64,000 nucleotides of DNA. Origin: Nitrospira sp. Its GTDB lineage: Bacteria; Nitrospirota; Nitrospiria; Nitrospirales; Nitrospiraceae. The notes below the pieces were generated by a model, which did no database searches, was not told the origin of the DNA, and saw only the letters and a list, made by a program, of their open reading frames with translations. This document shows positions 7,470 through 16,798 of this stretch, piece after piece. Each line of letters begins with the position of its first letter. Position 1 is the stretch's first letter. The position numbers and the translations under genes were made by a program. The stretch lies in assembly GCA_016715825.1 (NCBI GenBank), contig JADJXO010000009.1, positions 1 through 64,000 of the forward strand, in the 5' to 3' direction.

Positions 7470-8144
7470 CGATGTGGGATTATCTTCGCCAAGTACAAAC
7501 CGCTTGCGGCAATGGGGCGCCTTTCACCAGTCAAGCCAGCATTTACACAGTCTGAATGGTTCCTGACAGCCAAGCAGTGGCTCATTGAATCGGATACCAC
7601 GACCGAATCTATGACCTTTTATGGTCGAGCGGCCGTGTTCGTAGCCATGGTGTGGTGGGGCTGGGCCTTTATCACGACGCCGCTCGAAACAAATTACACC
7701 GGCGAGTCGTTCCTGCACTTGATCAATCTGCCCTTTCATGAAGCCGGCCATGTGGTCTTCATCCCGTTCGGTCGCTTCATGACGATTTTGGGGGGCACGC
7801 TGGGCCAGATTCTCATGCCGATGATCTGTCTCGGCACCTTCCTGATCAAGACGCGTGATCCCTTCGGCGCTTCGGTAGCCTTGTGGTGGACAGCGGAGAG
7901 TCTGATGGACATTGCTCCGTACATCAACGATGCGCGGGCATTGGACCTGATGCTCATCGGCGGCGTCACCGGAAAAGAAACCGACGGACATGACTGGAAT
8001 AATATTCTGACGATGCTGGGCTTATTGGAATGGGATCATCGATTGGCTCATCTCACGTACAATCTCGGTATCCTCTTGATGCTCGGATCTTTCCTCTGGG
8101 GGGGTGCTCTCTTGTTGCGCCACTATCGGCGGCTGTCGGCCTAA
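7392..8144 (+). CDS. zinc-ribbon multipass membrane protein with HExxH motif
   Basis: 250 aa. The N-terminal zinc ribbon has two CxxC pairs (CPKCQ, then CVRCG) at residues 10-30. It is followed by a linker and about four hydrophobic helices. LPFHEAGHVVF contains HEAGH, the zinc-peptidase HExxH signature, just after a membrane segment, and a later MDIAPYINDARALDL lies near another helix, reminiscent of M50-type membrane proteases. Proteolytic activity is an inference from the motif; substrate unknown. It sits between HicAB and kdp and reads rightward from its own promoter. Confidence 0.7.
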   Translation: MIASETPTTHCPKCQAERVEEATECVRCGIIFAKYKPLAAMGRLSPVKPAFTQSEWFLTAKQWLIESDTTTESMTFYGRAAVFVAMVWWGWAFITTPLETNYTGESFLHLINLPFHEAGHVVFIPFGRFMTILGGTLGQILMPMICLGTFLIKTRDPFGASVALWWTAESLMDIAPYINDARALDLMLIGGVTGKETDGHDWNNILTMLGLLEWDHRLAHLTYNLGILLMLGSFLWGGALLLRHYRRLSA

Positions 8145-8221
8145 CTCACCTCGGTTTTTCTGCGCAACGTCAGTACACCTTCACCAACATTTCACTGTCT
8201 TGCACGAGTTGTGATCTTTTC

Positions 8222-8262
8222 TTAACGATACTCACGACCATTTTAACGCCGTTTTTATAACG
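8222..8262 (+). promoter_or_regulatory. TAACG repeats upstream of kdp
   Basis: TAACG occurs at 8223, 8244 and 8258, the first two 21 bp apart (two helical turns), within an AT-rich stretch just upstream of the kdp genes. A response-regulator (KdpE) binding region is a reasonable guess by position. The motif is not a documented KdpE box that I can confirm. Confidence 0.3.
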
Positions 8263-8297
8263 AGGGAGCTAGACTGAATGCCATAGAGGAACTCGCG

Positions 8298-8378
8298 ATG
8301 GACTTGATCTACATCGGGCTGGTGGTGGGCTTCTTCATTCTCTCCAGGTGGCTGATCTCGGGCCTCAATCGACTCTAA
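8298..8378 (+). CDS. small membrane peptide upstream of kdpF
   Basis: A 26-aa frame MDLIYIGLVVGFFILSRWLI plus SGLNRL and stop: one hydrophobic helix with basic ends, just before kdpF and in the same direction. Similar one-helix ORFs precede kdpF in some genomes. Its role is unknown, perhaps a second KdpF-like accessory peptide. Spacing and orientation support translation in the kdp message; AGAGGAACTCGCG upstream gives a usable ribosome site. Confidence 0.6.
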   Translation: MDLIYIGLVVGFFILSRWLISGLNRL

Positions 8379-8388
8379 GGTGGTGAGC

Positions 8389-8478
8389 ATGAATGTGATG
8401 TATGTGCTGAGCGGAATTGTGTCTGTCGGTCTGTTGATCTATCTCATGATCATGTTGCTGAAGGCGGAACGCTTCTGA
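8389..8478 (+). CDS. kdpF: K+-transporting ATPase subunit KdpF
   Basis: 29 aa: a single transmembrane helix with the family pattern GxxxxxLLIYLMxMLLKAERF; the terminal ERF is typical. KdpF stabilises the KdpABC complex in the inner membrane. Its stop codon overlaps the kdpA start by one base (TGATG), indicating translational coupling. GGTGAGC precedes the ATG. Confidence 0.85.
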   Translation: MNVMYVLSGIVSVGLLIYLMIMLLKAERF

Positions 8479-10283
8479 TGACCACGAATGCAATCCTCCA
8501 AGTACTCGTGTACTTCGTCGTGTTGCTGGCACTCGTGAAGCCGCTAGGCTGGTACATGGCGAGAGTGTATGAAGGCAAACCCTGCGGTTTGGACCGTCTC
8601 CTCGGTCCCGTTGAACGGGCCATGCATAGTTTCTGCGGCGTTCGACCAGGCGATGAGATGGACTGGAAACGCTATGGAACGGCTATGCTGCTCTTCAATG
8701 CAGTCGGGCTCTTGTTTCTCTACGGCTTGCAGCGGCTTCAGAGTTTCTTGCCCCTCAACCCGGCCAATCTTGATGGAGTCGCACCTGACCTGGCTTTCAA
8801 CACGGCTGCAAGCTTCGCGACCAACACCAACTGGCAGGCGTATGGCGGGGAAACCACTCTCAGCTATTTGACTCAGATGCTCGGCCTGACCGTACAGAAC
8901 TTTGCTTCCGCCGCGACGGGAATGGCAGTGCTCGTTGCATTGATCCGGGGCTTGAGCCGTAGCACGTCAACGACGCTCGGGAATTTCTGGAGCGATCTGG
9001 TCCGTAGCACTCTCTATATTCTACTGCCTCTGGCTCTGCTGTTGTCCGTTCTTTTGGTGTCTCAGGGAGTTGTCCAGACCTTCAATTCATATCAGACGGT
9101 GACCCTTCTACAACCAGCTGGTCATGACAAGACTATGACCGATACGAACGGTAAGCCGGTGCTCGATGAACAGCGGAAACCGAAAACCGAGCTTGCCACG
9201 GCAATCGCGCAGACCCTGGCGGTAGGTCCGGCTGCCTCCCAAATCGCCATTAAGGAACTCGGTACGAACGGCGGCGGTTTTTTCAACACCAATTCCGCGC
9301 ATCCGTTCGAAAATCCCACGCCGCTGTCCAATTTCCTTGAACTCTTGGCGATCCTCCTCATTCCCGCAGCGCTTTGTCACACGTTTGGTCGAATGGTGGG
9401 AGATGCCCGCCAGGGCTGGGTTATTCTCGCCGCCATGACCATTCTTCTTTTCTGTTTTGTTTCCCTCGGGCTGTGGTCGGAACAACGCGGCAACCCGCTT
9501 CTGACGGGTGTCGGTGTGGATCAGCAGCCTCAAGGCGGTCAAGCCGGAGGCAACATGGAGGGGAAGGAGGCGCGATTCGGCATTACCGATTCAGCCCTGT
9601 GGTCCTCCGTGACGACGGCTGCGTCCAATGGTTCGGTGAACTCGATGCACGATTCGTATACGCCGCTGGGTGGACTCGTGCCGCTCTTCCTCATGCAGTT
9701 CGGCGAAGTAGTGTTCGGGGGGGTCGGCTCAGGTCTGTACGGAATGATCGTCTTTGCCATCATCGCTGTGTTCGTTGCCGGGTTGATGGTCGGGAGGACA
9801 CCGGAATATCTAGGGAAGAAGATCGAGCCCTATGAGATGAAGTTGGCCGCGCTGCTTATTCTCATCATGCCCATTGTCGTCTTGGGGCTCACCGCCTTGG
9901 CGATCAGCACTGAGACAGGCCGATCGTCTATCTTGAACCCCGGTCCTCATGGGTTCAGTGAGGTTCTCTACGCCTATACATCCCAGGGCAACAACAACGG
10001 CAGCGCGTTCGCAGGACTCAACACGAATACTCCCTTCTACAACCTCACCGGAGGGATCGCGATGCTGATCTCGCGGTTCTGGTTGGCTATCCCGATTCTG
10101 GCACTCGCAGGGGCCCTAGCCCGCAAGACCCTCGTGCCGGCCGGACCCGGTACTTTGCCGACTCACACCCCGCTGTTCGTAATTCTCTTAATCGGCGTGG
10201 TGGTGATGGTCGGGGCGCTCACGTTTCTTCCGACTCTGGCCTTGGGGCCCGTCGTCGAAGAGCTGATGATGAAAGGACAGTAG
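8478..10283 (+). CDS. kdpA: K+-transporting ATPase subunit KdpA
   Basis: 601 aa, a little longer than the E. coli subunit (557). It is the K+-binding and translocating subunit of the Kdp P-type ATPase, related to Trk/Ktr channels. Pore-loop-like motifs are visible: NTAASFATNTNWQAYGGE, LGTNGGGFFNTNSAHPFENP, GEVVFGGVGSGLYGM and NNNGSAFAGLNTNTPFYN. About ten membrane helices. The insertion around residues 210-235 (DKTMTDTNGKPVLDEQRKP) and a Gly-rich stretch near 350 explain the extra length. First large gene of kdpFABC. Confidence 0.97.
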   Translation: MTTNAILQVLVYFVVLLALVKPLGWYMARVYEGKPCGLDRLLGPVERAMHSFCGVRPGDEMDWKRYGTAMLLFNAVGLLFLYGLQRLQSFLPLNPANLDGVAPDLAFNTAASFATNTNWQAYGGETTLSYLTQMLGLTVQNFASAATGMAVLVALIRGLSRSTSTTLGNFWSDLVRSTLYILLPLALLLSVLLVSQGVVQTFNSYQTVTLLQPAGHDKTMTDTNGKPVLDEQRKPKTELATAIAQTLAVGPAASQIAIKELGTNGGGFFNTNSAHPFENPTPLSNFLELLAILLIPAALCHTFGRMVGDARQGWVILAAMTILLFCFVSLGLWSEQRGNPLLTGVGVDQQPQGGQAGGNMEGKEARFGITDSALWSSVTTAASNGSVNSMHDSYTPLGGLVPLFLMQFGEVVFGGVGSGLYGMIVFAIIAVFVAGLMVGRTPEYLGKKIEPYEMKLAALLILIMPIVVLGLTALAISTETGRSSILNPGPHGFSEVLYAYTSQGNNNGSAFAGLNTNTPFYNLTGGIAMLISRFWLAIPILALAGALARKTLVPAGPGTLPTHTPLFVILLIGVVVMVGALTFLPTLALGPVVEELMMKGQ

Positions 10284-10295
10284 GAATCACATCCC

Positions 10296-12419
10296 ATGAG
10301 CATGCCGACAAAAGCACACAATTCCCAGTCTCTGTTGGACACCGCAGTGATACGCCATGCGTGGCGCGATGCCATCTTCAAGCTCGACCCGCGTCATCAG
10401 GTCAAGAATCCGGTCATGTTTATCGTCTGGGTCGGAAGCGTCTTGACGACGATCCTGTTCGTGCAGGCGCTAGCAGGAACCGGGGAAGCCTCCGCCTGGT
10501 TCATTCTCTCGATCACGGTCTGGCTCTGGTTCACTGTGCTGTTTGCAAACTTTGCGGAAGCGATGGCGGAAGGTCGGGGCAAGGCGCAGGCCGATTCGTT
10601 GAAGCGGGTGCGTCATGAACTTACGGCCAAAAAGCTCGGCACGGTCGATCCCGGCAGCGAGCATCATACCCCGTGGAACTGTCAGTTCCAGCGACGCGAT
10701 ACCTTCAGTGTGGTGTCAGCGAATCAGCTCACGAAGGGGGATGTGGTTCTCGTGGAGGCAGGAGAGTTCATTCCGGCCGACGGCGAGGTTGTCGACGGCG
10801 TGGCGTCAGTGAACGAGAGCGCGATCACTGGCGAAAGCGCGCCCGTCATTCGAGAAAGCGGCGGTGACCGCAGCGCCGTCACGGGCGGCACGAACGTGTT
10901 GTCGGACTGGCTGATCATTCGCGTCACGGCAACTTCGGGAGAAAGTTTCCTGGACCGCATGATCGCTATGGTGGAAGGAGCCAAACGCCAAAAAACGCCG
11001 AATGAAATCGCCCTCACCATTCTGCTCGCAGCCCTGACCATCATCTTCCTCTTGGCCACGGTGACATTGTTGCCGTTCTCGCTGTACGGCGTGCAAGCCA
11101 TGGGGCAAGGGACGCCGGTCACCGTCACTGTATTGGTGGCACTCTTGGTCTGCCTGATTCCGACGACCATTGGGGCTCTCCTTTCGGCCATCGGTGTCGC
11201 CGGCATGGATCGCATGGTGCAGGCCAATGTCATTGCGATGTCGGGAAAGGCTGTTGAAGCAGCCGGGGACGTGGATGTCCTGCTCCTGGATAAGACCGGC
11301 ACCATCACGCTGGGCAACCGTCAGGCGACAGCCTTCATTCCGGGAGAGGGAGTAGAAGCCCAGACGTTGGCTGACGCGGCTCAACTCTCATCGTTGACGG
11401 ACGAGACGCCTGAGGGCCGCAGCATCGTCGTGCTGGCCAAAGAAAAGTTTGGTTTGCGTGCGCGTGATATTCATGAGATGGGCGCCACATTCATTCCCTT
11501 CACGGCTCAGACACGAATGAGCGGAGTCAATCTTGACGGGCGGCAGATCCGCAAAGGAGCAGCGGATGCGGTCGAAGCCTATGTGACGTCGCAGGGAGGG
11601 CATTTTCCTCAGTTTGTCCGGCTGAATGTCGAGACGATCGCCAAGCAAGGCGGAACGCCCTTGGTAGTGGCGGAGATGGCCAAGGTGCTAGGGGTGATTG
11701 CGCTACAGGACATCGTGAAAGGCGGGATTAGAGAACGCTTTGTTGAGCTTCGCCGCATGGGCATCAAGACAGTCATGATCACAGGCGACAACCCGCAAAC
11801 AGCCGCGGCCGTGGCGGCGGAGGCCGGAGTGGATGATTTCCTGGCCCAGGCCACGCCGGAGGCCAAACTCAAGTTGATTCGGGAGCTTCAGGCAGAGGGC
11901 CGGCTCGTGGCTATGACCGGGGACGGAACAAACGACGCCCCGGCGCTGGCGCAGGCTGACGTTGCCGTCGCAATGAACACCGGGACCCAGGCGGCAAAAG
12001 AGGCGGGCAACCTGGTCGATCTGGATTCCAATCCCACGAAGCTCATCGAAATCGTGGAAATCGGCAAACAATTGCTCATGACCCGCGGCGCGTTGACCAC
12101 GTTCAGCATGGCCAACGATGTGGCCAAATACTTCGCCATCATTCCTGCGGCCTTCGCCACGACCTATCCGGCGCTCAATGCATTGAACGTGATGCGGCTG
12201 GCGACTCCGCAGAGCGCGGTCCTTTCCGCGGTCATCTTCAACGCGTTAATTATCATCGTACTGATCCCGCTTGCCTTAAAAGGAATCACCTATCGCCCGA
12301 TCGGCGCGGGGGCGCTGCTCCGGCGGCATCTCTTGATCTACGGATTGGGCGGCGTGGTGGTGCCGTTCGTCGGCATCAAGCTGATCGATCTGATTCTGGT
12401 CGCCTTGCATCTTGTTTGA
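10296..12419 (+). CDS. kdpB: K+-transporting ATPase subunit KdpB
   Basis: 707 aa, the catalytic P-type ATPase subunit. The phosphorylation motif LLLDKTGTITLGN has Asp at residue 332. Also visible are the actuator-domain SAITGES, MITGDNPQTAAAVAAEAGVDDF and the hinge motif MTGDGTNDAPALAQADVAVAMN. It couples ATP hydrolysis to high-affinity K+ uptake with KdpA. It begins 12 bp after kdpA and is followed by kdpC after 40 bp. Nothing in the key motifs is altered. Confidence 0.97.
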   Translation: MSMPTKAHNSQSLLDTAVIRHAWRDAIFKLDPRHQVKNPVMFIVWVGSVLTTILFVQALAGTGEASAWFILSITVWLWFTVLFANFAEAMAEGRGKAQADSLKRVRHELTAKKLGTVDPGSEHHTPWNCQFQRRDTFSVVSANQLTKGDVVLVEAGEFIPADGEVVDGVASVNESAITGESAPVIRESGGDRSAVTGGTNVLSDWLIIRVTATSGESFLDRMIAMVEGAKRQKTPNEIALTILLAALTIIFLLATVTLLPFSLYGVQAMGQGTPVTVTVLVALLVCLIPTTIGALLSAIGVAGMDRMVQANVIAMSGKAVEAAGDVDVLLLDKTGTITLGNRQATAFIPGEGVEAQTLADAAQLSSLTDETPEGRSIVVLAKEKFGLRARDIHEMGATFIPFTAQTRMSGVNLDGRQIRKGAADAVEAYVTSQGGHFPQFVRLNVETIAKQGGTPLVVAEMAKVLGVIALQDIVKGGIRERFVELRRMGIKTVMITGDNPQTAAAVAAEAGVDDFLAQATPEAKLKLIRELQAEGRLVAMTGDGTNDAPALAQADVAVAMNTGTQAAKEAGNLVDLDSNPTKLIEIVEIGKQLLMTRGALTTFSMANDVAKYFAIIPAAFATTYPALNALNVMRLATPQSAVLSAVIFNALIIIVLIPLALKGITYRPIGAGALLRRHLLIYGLGGVVVPFVGIKLIDLILVALHLV

Positions 12420-12459
12420 GCCAGCTAACGATTAGATTGCGAGGAAACAGGAGAGAGAG

Positions 12460-13032
12460 ATGAAAGACCAAATAAGATCCGCTCTGACTATGCTGTTACT
12501 TATGACCGTCTTGACGGGGCTGGTCTATCCGCTGGCGGTCACCGGGTTGGCCCAGGTGTTTTTCCCAGACCAGGCGAACGGCAGTTTGATCGTGCGCGAA
12601 GACAAGGTGATCGGGTCCAAGTTGATCGGACAGTATTTTGACAGACCGGAGTATTTCTGGGGTCGCCCGTCGGCGACCTCGCCGTTTCCATACAATGCCG
12701 GGGCATCCGGGGGATCAAACCTCGGACCCATCAACCCGATACTGATCGAGGCGGTCAAAGCGCGAATAGGTGCCTTACGGGCAGCAGATCCGGGCAACGA
12801 CGCGCCGGTCCCTGTCGATCTAGTGACCTCATCAGGAAGCGGGCTGGACCCTCACATCAGCCCGGCGGCTGCACAGTACCAAATCAGAAGAGTAGCGCGT
12901 GTTCGAGGGCTCGATGAAGCCGGTGTGCGCGACCTCGTGGTCCAGTACACACAGGGCCGCCAGCTCGGCGTTCTTGGAGAACCACGAGTCAATGTTCTTC
13001 TACTGAATCTTGCCTTGGACGAGAGGCATTAG
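12460..13032 (+). CDS. kdpC: K+-transporting ATPase subunit KdpC
   Basis: 190 aa with one N-terminal transmembrane helix (LTMLLLMTVLTGLVYPLAV) and a periplasmic domain bearing the family signatures GQYFDRPEYFWGRPSATSP, YNAGASGGSNLGP and SGLDPHISPAAA. KdpC assembles with KdpA and KdpB and helps ATP binding. Ribosome site AGGAGAGAGAG upstream. Third gene of the transporter operon; kdpD follows about 170 bp later. Confidence 0.96.
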   Translation: MKDQIRSALTMLLLMTVLTGLVYPLAVTGLAQVFFPDQANGSLIVREDKVIGSKLIGQYFDRPEYFWGRPSATSPFPYNAGASGGSNLGPINPILIEAVKARIGALRAADPGNDAPVPVDLVTSSGSGLDPHISPAAAQYQIRRVARVRGLDEAGVRDLVVQYTQGRQLGVLGEPRVNVLLLNLALDERH

Positions 13033-13204
13033 TTTCACTGCGGCTATGCTCGGTTGTCACGTTTAGAGGGGTCGGTTGAAGCACTCTCAGTCTCCGGACG
13101 ATTGAGCGTGCCGTTGACGCTTCTCCGGCCCCACCCTAAAATTCAAGCGTCGTGTGCTAAGTCGTCATCAACTTTGCGCGCCACGTTGCACCGGGAGTGC
13201 TCTC

Positions 13205-15901
13205 ATGAGTCCAGAACGACCAGATCCCGATGTACTGTTGAAGCATGTGCAGGCGGAGGAAACCCGCAGAGCCGAGGGGAAACTCAAGGTCTTCTTCGGC
13301 GCCAATCCAGGCGTAGGGAAGACGTACGCCATGCTCGAAGCAGCGCATGAGCAGCGGCGCGACGGTGTCGATGTCGTCATCGGTATCGTGGAGACGCATG
13401 GTCGTGCGGAGACCGAGGCTCTGGTGAAGGGGCTTGAAGTCCTCCCGCGCCGCGCCGTCGAGTATCGTGGCGCCACGCTGCGAGAATTCGACCTCGATGC
13501 GGCCCTCGCGCGACATCCCACCATCATCCTCATCGACGAACTTGCGCACAGCAACGCGCCGGGCCTGAGTCATACGAAGCGATGGCAGGATGTTCAGGAG
13601 TTATTGAAGGCCGATATCACGGTCTATACCACCGTGAATGTGCAGCACTTAGAAAGCTTGAACGATGTGGTTACGCAGATTACCGGCGTACGGGTGCGTG
13701 AGACCGTCCCGGATTCTGTGCTTGAGCGGGCAGACGACGTGGAGCTGATCGATCTTCCGCCCGACGATCTTCTTCAGCGACTCAAAGATGGAAAAGTGTA
13801 TGTCTCGGAGCAGATCCAGCATGCGATCAAAAATTTCTTTGCCAAGGGAAATCTGATCGCGCTTCGCGAGCTCGCGTTGCGCCGCACGGCCGAGCGGGTC
13901 GACCAGCAGATGGAAGTCTATCGGCGCGACCACGCTGTGGTACGAACCTGGCCGGTGGCGGAAACCATCATGGTGTGCGTCAACATGAAGCCGCGCGGGC
14001 CTCGTTTGATCAGAGCCGCTCGCCGGATGGCGGCCGACCTCCATGCTAAGTGGATCGCGGTCTATGTGCAGCTTCCTCGACATCTTGGCTTGCCGCAACC
14101 CGAACGGGATCGTCTGGTACAAACATTGAGATTGGCAGAGCAGTTAGGGGCCGAAACCGCCACGCTCATTGGCGAGAACGTCGCTCAGGAACTCTTGAGT
14201 TACGCGCGGAGCCGAAACGCGACCAAGATTATCGTCGGGAAGCCGGTCAGGTCGTGGTGGAAGGAATGGGTATTCGGGTCGGTCGTATCGGACCTCGTCC
14301 ATCAAAGCGGGGAGATCGATATCTATGTCATTACCGGAGAGGCCGGCGAAGGGCAGCCGCTCGTCCGCCGCAGTCTCCGAAGGACCGGCGATGTCTCCGA
14401 ATATGTCCATGCCTCGCTTGGGGTGCTGATTGCGACGGCGGTCGCCTGGCTGATGTTTCCATCGTTCGGGGCGGCGAATTTGATCATGATGTATCTCATG
14501 GCCGTGATCGTCATCGCGATTCGTTGGGGACGTGGACCGTCGGTGTTGGCTTCGATTTTGAGCGTGGCGACGTTCGATTTCTTCTTTGTACCGCCCTACT
14601 TCACCTTCGTGGTGTCCGATGCCCAATATCTCCTCACATTCGGCGTGATGCTGGTGGTTGCCATGGTCATCAGTAATCTCGCCGTCCGTCTCCACGAGCA
14701 AGCCGAGCTGGCTCGTTACCGAGAAAAACGTACAGGAGTACTCTATGCTATGAGTCGAGATCTCGCCACTCATCGGGGGACGGGCATGCTGGCCCAGGTC
14801 TCGGCCAAGCATCTTCGGGACGTGTTTGACGCTCAAGTTGCCATTTTCCTGGCAGATGCGGAGAATCGGGTGCAGCTGCAACGCGAGGAACTCCTGTTCT
14901 TTGAATTGGATCCAAAAGAGTCGGGGGTGGCTCAATGGGTATTCGACCATAGTGAACGCGCCGGACTGGGGACGGATACACTGCCGGGGGCCAGCGCGCT
15001 GTATCTGCCCCTGGTTGGATCATCCGGTGCGATCGGGGTGATCGCAGTTCAGTCAAAAGACCAGGGACTGTTGCTGGATCCCGAGCAACTACACTTGCTC
15101 GAATCCCTGGTGAATCAGGTGGCGTTGGCGATCGAGCGGACGCGTCTGTCTGAGGAAGCGCAAAGTGCCCATGTGCGGGTGGAAACGGAGCGCATGCGGA
15201 ACGCTATTCTCAGTTCGGTATCTCACGATCTGAGGACTCCGCTGGCTACCATTACCGGCGCTGCCAGCAGCTTGGCGGACGAGCAGAGGGAACTCGACCC
15301 TGCCGCTCGGCACGAGCTCTCTCGGTCCATTTATCGAGAAGCTGATCGTCTTGACCGGTTGCTGAAGAACCTGCTCGATATGATGCGCATTGAGGCAGGA
15401 GTTGTGCAGCTCAGCAAAGAGTGGCATCCTCTCGATGAAGTTGTCGGTGCAGCTCTGGCCAGACTGGAGGGACGGTTGCGAGATCATACCGTCAACACGG
15501 CGTTTCCAGCCGATCTGCCGCTGGCGCTGGTCGATGGAGTGTTGCTGGAACAAGTGGTCATCAATCTTGTGGAAAATGCCGTCAAGTATGCGCCCTCAGG
15601 AAGTACGATTGACGTGTCCGCATCGGCGAGCGATCGGGATATGATCATTGAAGTCGCAGATCGAGGACCTGGTATTCCCGTTGGGGATGAATCCCACATC
15701 TTCGACAAGTTCTATCGCGGTAGACTTGCGCGAGAGGGAGGGGTTGGGCTAGGGCTGACGATTTGTCGCGGCATCGTTGAAGCGCATGGCGGCCGTATTT
15801 GGGCTGAGAATCGCTCGAGAGGCGGCGCCTGCTTTCGCTTTTCGATTCCGTTACTGGATCAGCAGCCGTCTGTGGAGAGAGAGCAGGCGGAGAATCGGTA
15901 A
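13205..15901 (+). CDS. kdpD: K+-sensing histidine kinase KdpD
   Basis: 898 aa from the MSPERPDP start (GGAG 6 nt upstream; a longer in-frame start at 13154 is less likely). Order: KdpD sensor domain with Walker A GANPGVGKTYAML, universal-stress-like domain, four clustered membrane helices (about 400-510, DUF4118 type), GAF-like region, then HisKA with SSVSHDLRTPLATITG (phospho-His at residue 674) and the ATPase lid GVGLGLTICRGIVEAHGG. It autophosphorylates and controls KdpE in response to K+ limitation. Full length and motif-complete. Confidence 0.96.
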   Translation: MSPERPDPDVLLKHVQAEETRRAEGKLKVFFGANPGVGKTYAMLEAAHEQRRDGVDVVIGIVETHGRAETEALVKGLEVLPRRAVEYRGATLREFDLDAALARHPTIILIDELAHSNAPGLSHTKRWQDVQELLKADITVYTTVNVQHLESLNDVVTQITGVRVRETVPDSVLERADDVELIDLPPDDLLQRLKDGKVYVSEQIQHAIKNFFAKGNLIALRELALRRTAERVDQQMEVYRRDHAVVRTWPVAETIMVCVNMKPRGPRLIRAARRMAADLHAKWIAVYVQLPRHLGLPQPERDRLVQTLRLAEQLGAETATLIGENVAQELLSYARSRNATKIIVGKPVRSWWKEWVFGSVVSDLVHQSGEIDIYVITGEAGEGQPLVRRSLRRTGDVSEYVHASLGVLIATAVAWLMFPSFGAANLIMMYLMAVIVIAIRWGRGPSVLASILSVATFDFFFVPPYFTFVVSDAQYLLTFGVMLVVAMVISNLAVRLHEQAELARYREKRTGVLYAMSRDLATHRGTGMLAQVSAKHLRDVFDAQVAIFLADAENRVQLQREELLFFELDPKESGVAQWVFDHSERAGLGTDTLPGASALYLPLVGSSGAIGVIAVQSKDQGLLLDPEQLHLLESLVNQVALAIERTRLSEEAQSAHVRVETERMRNAILSSVSHDLRTPLATITGAASSLADEQRELDPAARHELSRSIYREADRLDRLLKNLLDMMRIEAGVVQLSKEWHPLDEVVGAALARLEGRLRDHTVNTAFPADLPLALVDGVLLEQVVINLVENAVKYAPSGSTIDVSASASDRDMIIEVADRGPGIPVGDESHIFDKFYRGRLAREGGVGLGLTICRGIVEAHGGRIWAENRSRGGACFRFSIPLLDQQPSVEREQAENR

Positions 15902-15950
15902 GCGTAATACTGGTTAATTGAAGACCGGTGATCGAGGCCGCAGGGTTCAT

Positions 15951-16643
15951 ATGTCACAGGAAGCCACGATCCTCCTCATCGAAGATGAACCGGAAATTCG
16001 CCGGTTTCTCCGGACGATACTGCCTGCCCATGGCTTTCGATTGTACGAGGCGACGACGGGGCGGGACGGGCTTACCGAAGCCCAAGCAAGAAATCCTGAC
16101 CTGATTCTGCTGGACCTCGGTTTGCCGGATATCGAGGGGAGCGAGATCATTCGGCAGATGCGGGGATGGACTGCCACCCCCATCGTCGTGCTTTCAGCTC
16201 GAGACCAGGAACAGGTCAAAGTGGCGGCACTCGATCTCGGCGCCGACGATTATGTGACTAAGCCGTTCGGAGTCCACGAACTCCTTGCACGGATGCGTGC
16301 GGCACTTCGCCACGCCGCTCAATCTGCCGATGCCCCTGAGTCGGTATTTGTGCTCGGCGATCTGAAGGTCGATCTTGGTCGGCGACAGGTGTTTGTCTCA
16401 AAGAAGGAAGTTCATCTCACACCGATCGAATACAAGCTACTCATCACGTTGATCAGGTATGCCGGCAAAGTACTGACTCACCGTCAACTTTTGAAAGAGG
16501 TCTGGGGTCCGCTCCATGTGGAGGAAGGACACTATTTACGGGTCTATATGCGACAGCTGAGAAACAAACTGGAGAAAACCCCCGCTCATCCTCGGTATCT
16601 CGTGACGGAACTGGGAGTTGGATATCGACTCCGCGCGGAATAA
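15951..16643 (+). CDS. kdpE: response regulator KdpE
   Basis: 230 aa from MSQEATILLIEDEPEI; an upstream in-frame start at 15918 is less fitting. Receiver domain with phospho-acceptor Asp55 in LILLDLGLPD and conserved Lys in DYVTKPFG. An OmpR-type winged-helix domain follows (LTPIEYKLLITLIRYAGKVLT and YLRVYMRQLRNKLE). Activates kdp transcription with KdpD. About 50 bp after kdpD, likely one message. Confidence 0.95.
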   Translation: MSQEATILLIEDEPEIRRFLRTILPAHGFRLYEATTGRDGLTEAQARNPDLILLDLGLPDIEGSEIIRQMRGWTATPIVVLSARDQEQVKVAALDLGADDYVTKPFGVHELLARMRAALRHAAQSADAPESVFVLGDLKVDLGRRQVFVSKKEVHLTPIEYKLLITLIRYAGKVLTHRQLLKEVWGPLHVEEGHYLRVYMRQLRNKLEKTPAHPRYLVTELGVGYRLRAE

Positions 16644-16798
16644 CCTCCCTTGTCTCCTTTCATGCTCCACGTCAATTCACCCTTTGGCTTTTATCCCGTT
16701 TTGATATCTGACGAAGTATAGTTTGTAAGCTGGGCGAGAGAGTTAGGTGCCGAATTGTAAATGAATGTTTGCTGTAATCAGGCGCCGGATATTTGCTC
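16644..16798. other. kdpE-porin spacer
   Basis: About 155 bp without an ORF. No clear terminator follows kdpE. GATATCTGACGAAG and the AT-rich stretch near 16720-16770 may hold the porin promoter, but the hexamers are weak. Confidence 0.35.

Noticed and set aside
10724..11384. Long leftward ORFs inside kdpB
   Set aside because: Antisense shadows of a gene with all family motifs; composition follows the codon pattern of the plus strand.
14144..14950. 268-aa leftward ORF inside kdpD
   Set aside because: Shadow of kdpD; no start site or motif.
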